DNA of 5,424 nucleotides from Planococcus sp. (in: firmicutes) (lineage in GTDB: Bacteria > Bacillota > Bacilli > Bacillales_A > Planococcaceae). Positions 4,911-5,424 of the stretch are shown piece after piece. The DNA is taken from assembly GCA_030147225.1 (NCBI GenBank), contig JASLAI010000216.1, positions 1 to 5,424 on the forward strand, written 5' to 3'. The notes under the pieces were generated by a model. It had not been told where the DNA came from, ran no database searches, and saw nothing but the letters and a program-made list of their open reading frames with translations. Position 1 is the first letter of the stretch. Every line of letters begins with the position of its first letter. The translations under genes and the position numbers were made by a program.

Positions 4911-5424
4911 CTATTGCTTATGTTCTTCCAAAACGTTTTGATCAATTCCAAACTCTTCTTTCAGAACTTTACTTTTCTCTGCGGGAGACAAGTCGGTTCT
5001 TTTCTTTTCCCCATTTTCAGAGCGCGTCAATTGACTGCCGGATAAAGTGATTCGCCCGTTGGGTGTGGCACGTGTCACCAAATCCTCGTGAGTAAAAGGG
5101 GAATCTTTGGAAACTTGATTAAAGATACAGCCTTCGTGGAAATCAGCCAGTTGTTTCTCTTCAGTCGAAAATCTGTATAGCACCTGTTCCTTATTGTCTT
5201 TTTCTCTGACTAAATCGTAAAACACTTCATCCGCTTTTTCTACTCGGTAAGTTCCGCTATGGTCTGTGTGGCGCTCGCCGCCAAGGGGAATCGGACTGAT
5301 GGTCGAATCCCCAAAACCAGCATCTACGAGGTAAAGCGTGTCAAGCTCCACCAGAATAGCTGCATGCGTATCGGCTTTTGACCAAGTGCCATCGGGTTTT
5401 TGTACAGTAGCAGATATCAGTTTT
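4911..5424 (-). CDS. Arylamine N-acetyltransferase (NAT), C-terminal part, 5' partial
   Basis: The minus-strand frame is open from the right edge to a TAG at 4911-4913, giving 170 visible residues; the gene starts beyond the window. Near the visible start the protein reads DGTWSKADTHAAILVELD then LYLVDAGFGDS, matching the NAT family, where H-x-x-L-V supplies the catalytic His and D-V/A-GFG the catalytic Asp. The nucleophilic Cys (RGGxCxE region) would lie off the window, so integrity cannot be judged. Later parts such as PIPLGGER, FYDLVRE, YRFSTEEK, DFHEGC...NQVSKDSPF and ATPNGRITLSG follow the family's beta-barrel and third domain. NATs transfer acetyl from acetyl-CoA to arylamines and hydrazines in the cytoplasm. 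The GTG at 5351 is internal, since the His motif lies upstream of it. The gene converges on btuF and shares its terminator region. Confidence 0.88.
   Translation of the reverse strand, partial: KLISATVQKPDGTWSKADTHAAILVELDTLYLVDAGFGDSTISPIPLGGERHTDHSGTYRVEKADEVFYDLVREKDNKEQVLYRFSTEEKQLADFHEGCIFNQVSKDSPFTHEDLVTRATPNGRITLSGSQLTRSENGEKKRTDLSPAEKSKVLKEEFGIDQNVLEEHKQ

Noticed and set aside
4844..5050. Plus-strand open frame after btuF
   Set aside because: It runs across the terminator and lies antisense to the arylamine N-acetyltransferase, which has strong family motifs.
5349..5351. Minus-strand GTG as start of the acetyltransferase gene
   Set aside because: The frame stays open upstream to the window edge and the upstream residues include the catalytic His motif of the family, so the real start is outside the window.

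Overview
The window looks like chromosomal DNA from a low-to-moderate GC Gram-positive of the Bacillota, most likely a Bacillaceae/Planococcaceae member. This is inferred from AGGAGG-type ribosome binding sites, a lipoprotein signal peptide on the B12-binding protein, a CtaG-type oxidase assembly factor, a terminator-type cobalamin riboswitch, and an interspersed repeat whose ends I recognise from Bacillaceae genomes. The genus is a guess.

Left to right: (1) the 3' part of a membrane-anchored GGDEF diguanylate cyclase (1-678) ending in a strong terminator; (2) a hairpin-containing leader and a seven-helix CtaG-family oxidase assembly protein with a GTG start (852-1637); (3) a 351-base gap holding a truncated and a full copy of an interspersed repeat, in tandem; (4) a 314-residue protein (1989-2933) with an N-terminal EVE/PUA-like domain and a C-terminal HNH nuclease domain, probably a modification-dependent (type IV-like) restriction enzyme, with unusual substitutions at the last HNH position; (5) a 419-base leader with a class I-like cobalamin riboswitch (3001-3175) and a Rho-independent terminator (3267-3293); (6) a riboswitch-controlled pair, a PduO-type adenosyltransferase homologue lacking the usual N-terminal ATP loop (3353-3898), and a BtuF-like B12-binding lipoprotein (3898-4851), overlapping by one base; (7) a terminator and, convergent on the minus strand, the C-terminal part of an arylamine N-acetyltransferase running off the right edge (4911-5424).

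The coherent functional unit is the B12 module. Cobalamin shortage should relieve termination and co-express a surface B12-capture lipoprotein with a cobalamin adenosyltransferase-like protein. No BtuC/BtuD permease or ATPase follows, so uptake would need a transporter encoded elsewhere. The GGDEF, CtaG, EVE-HNH and NAT genes show no operon link to it or to each other. The two most notable points are the divergent adenosyltransferase-like protein and the altered active site of the EVE-HNH protein.
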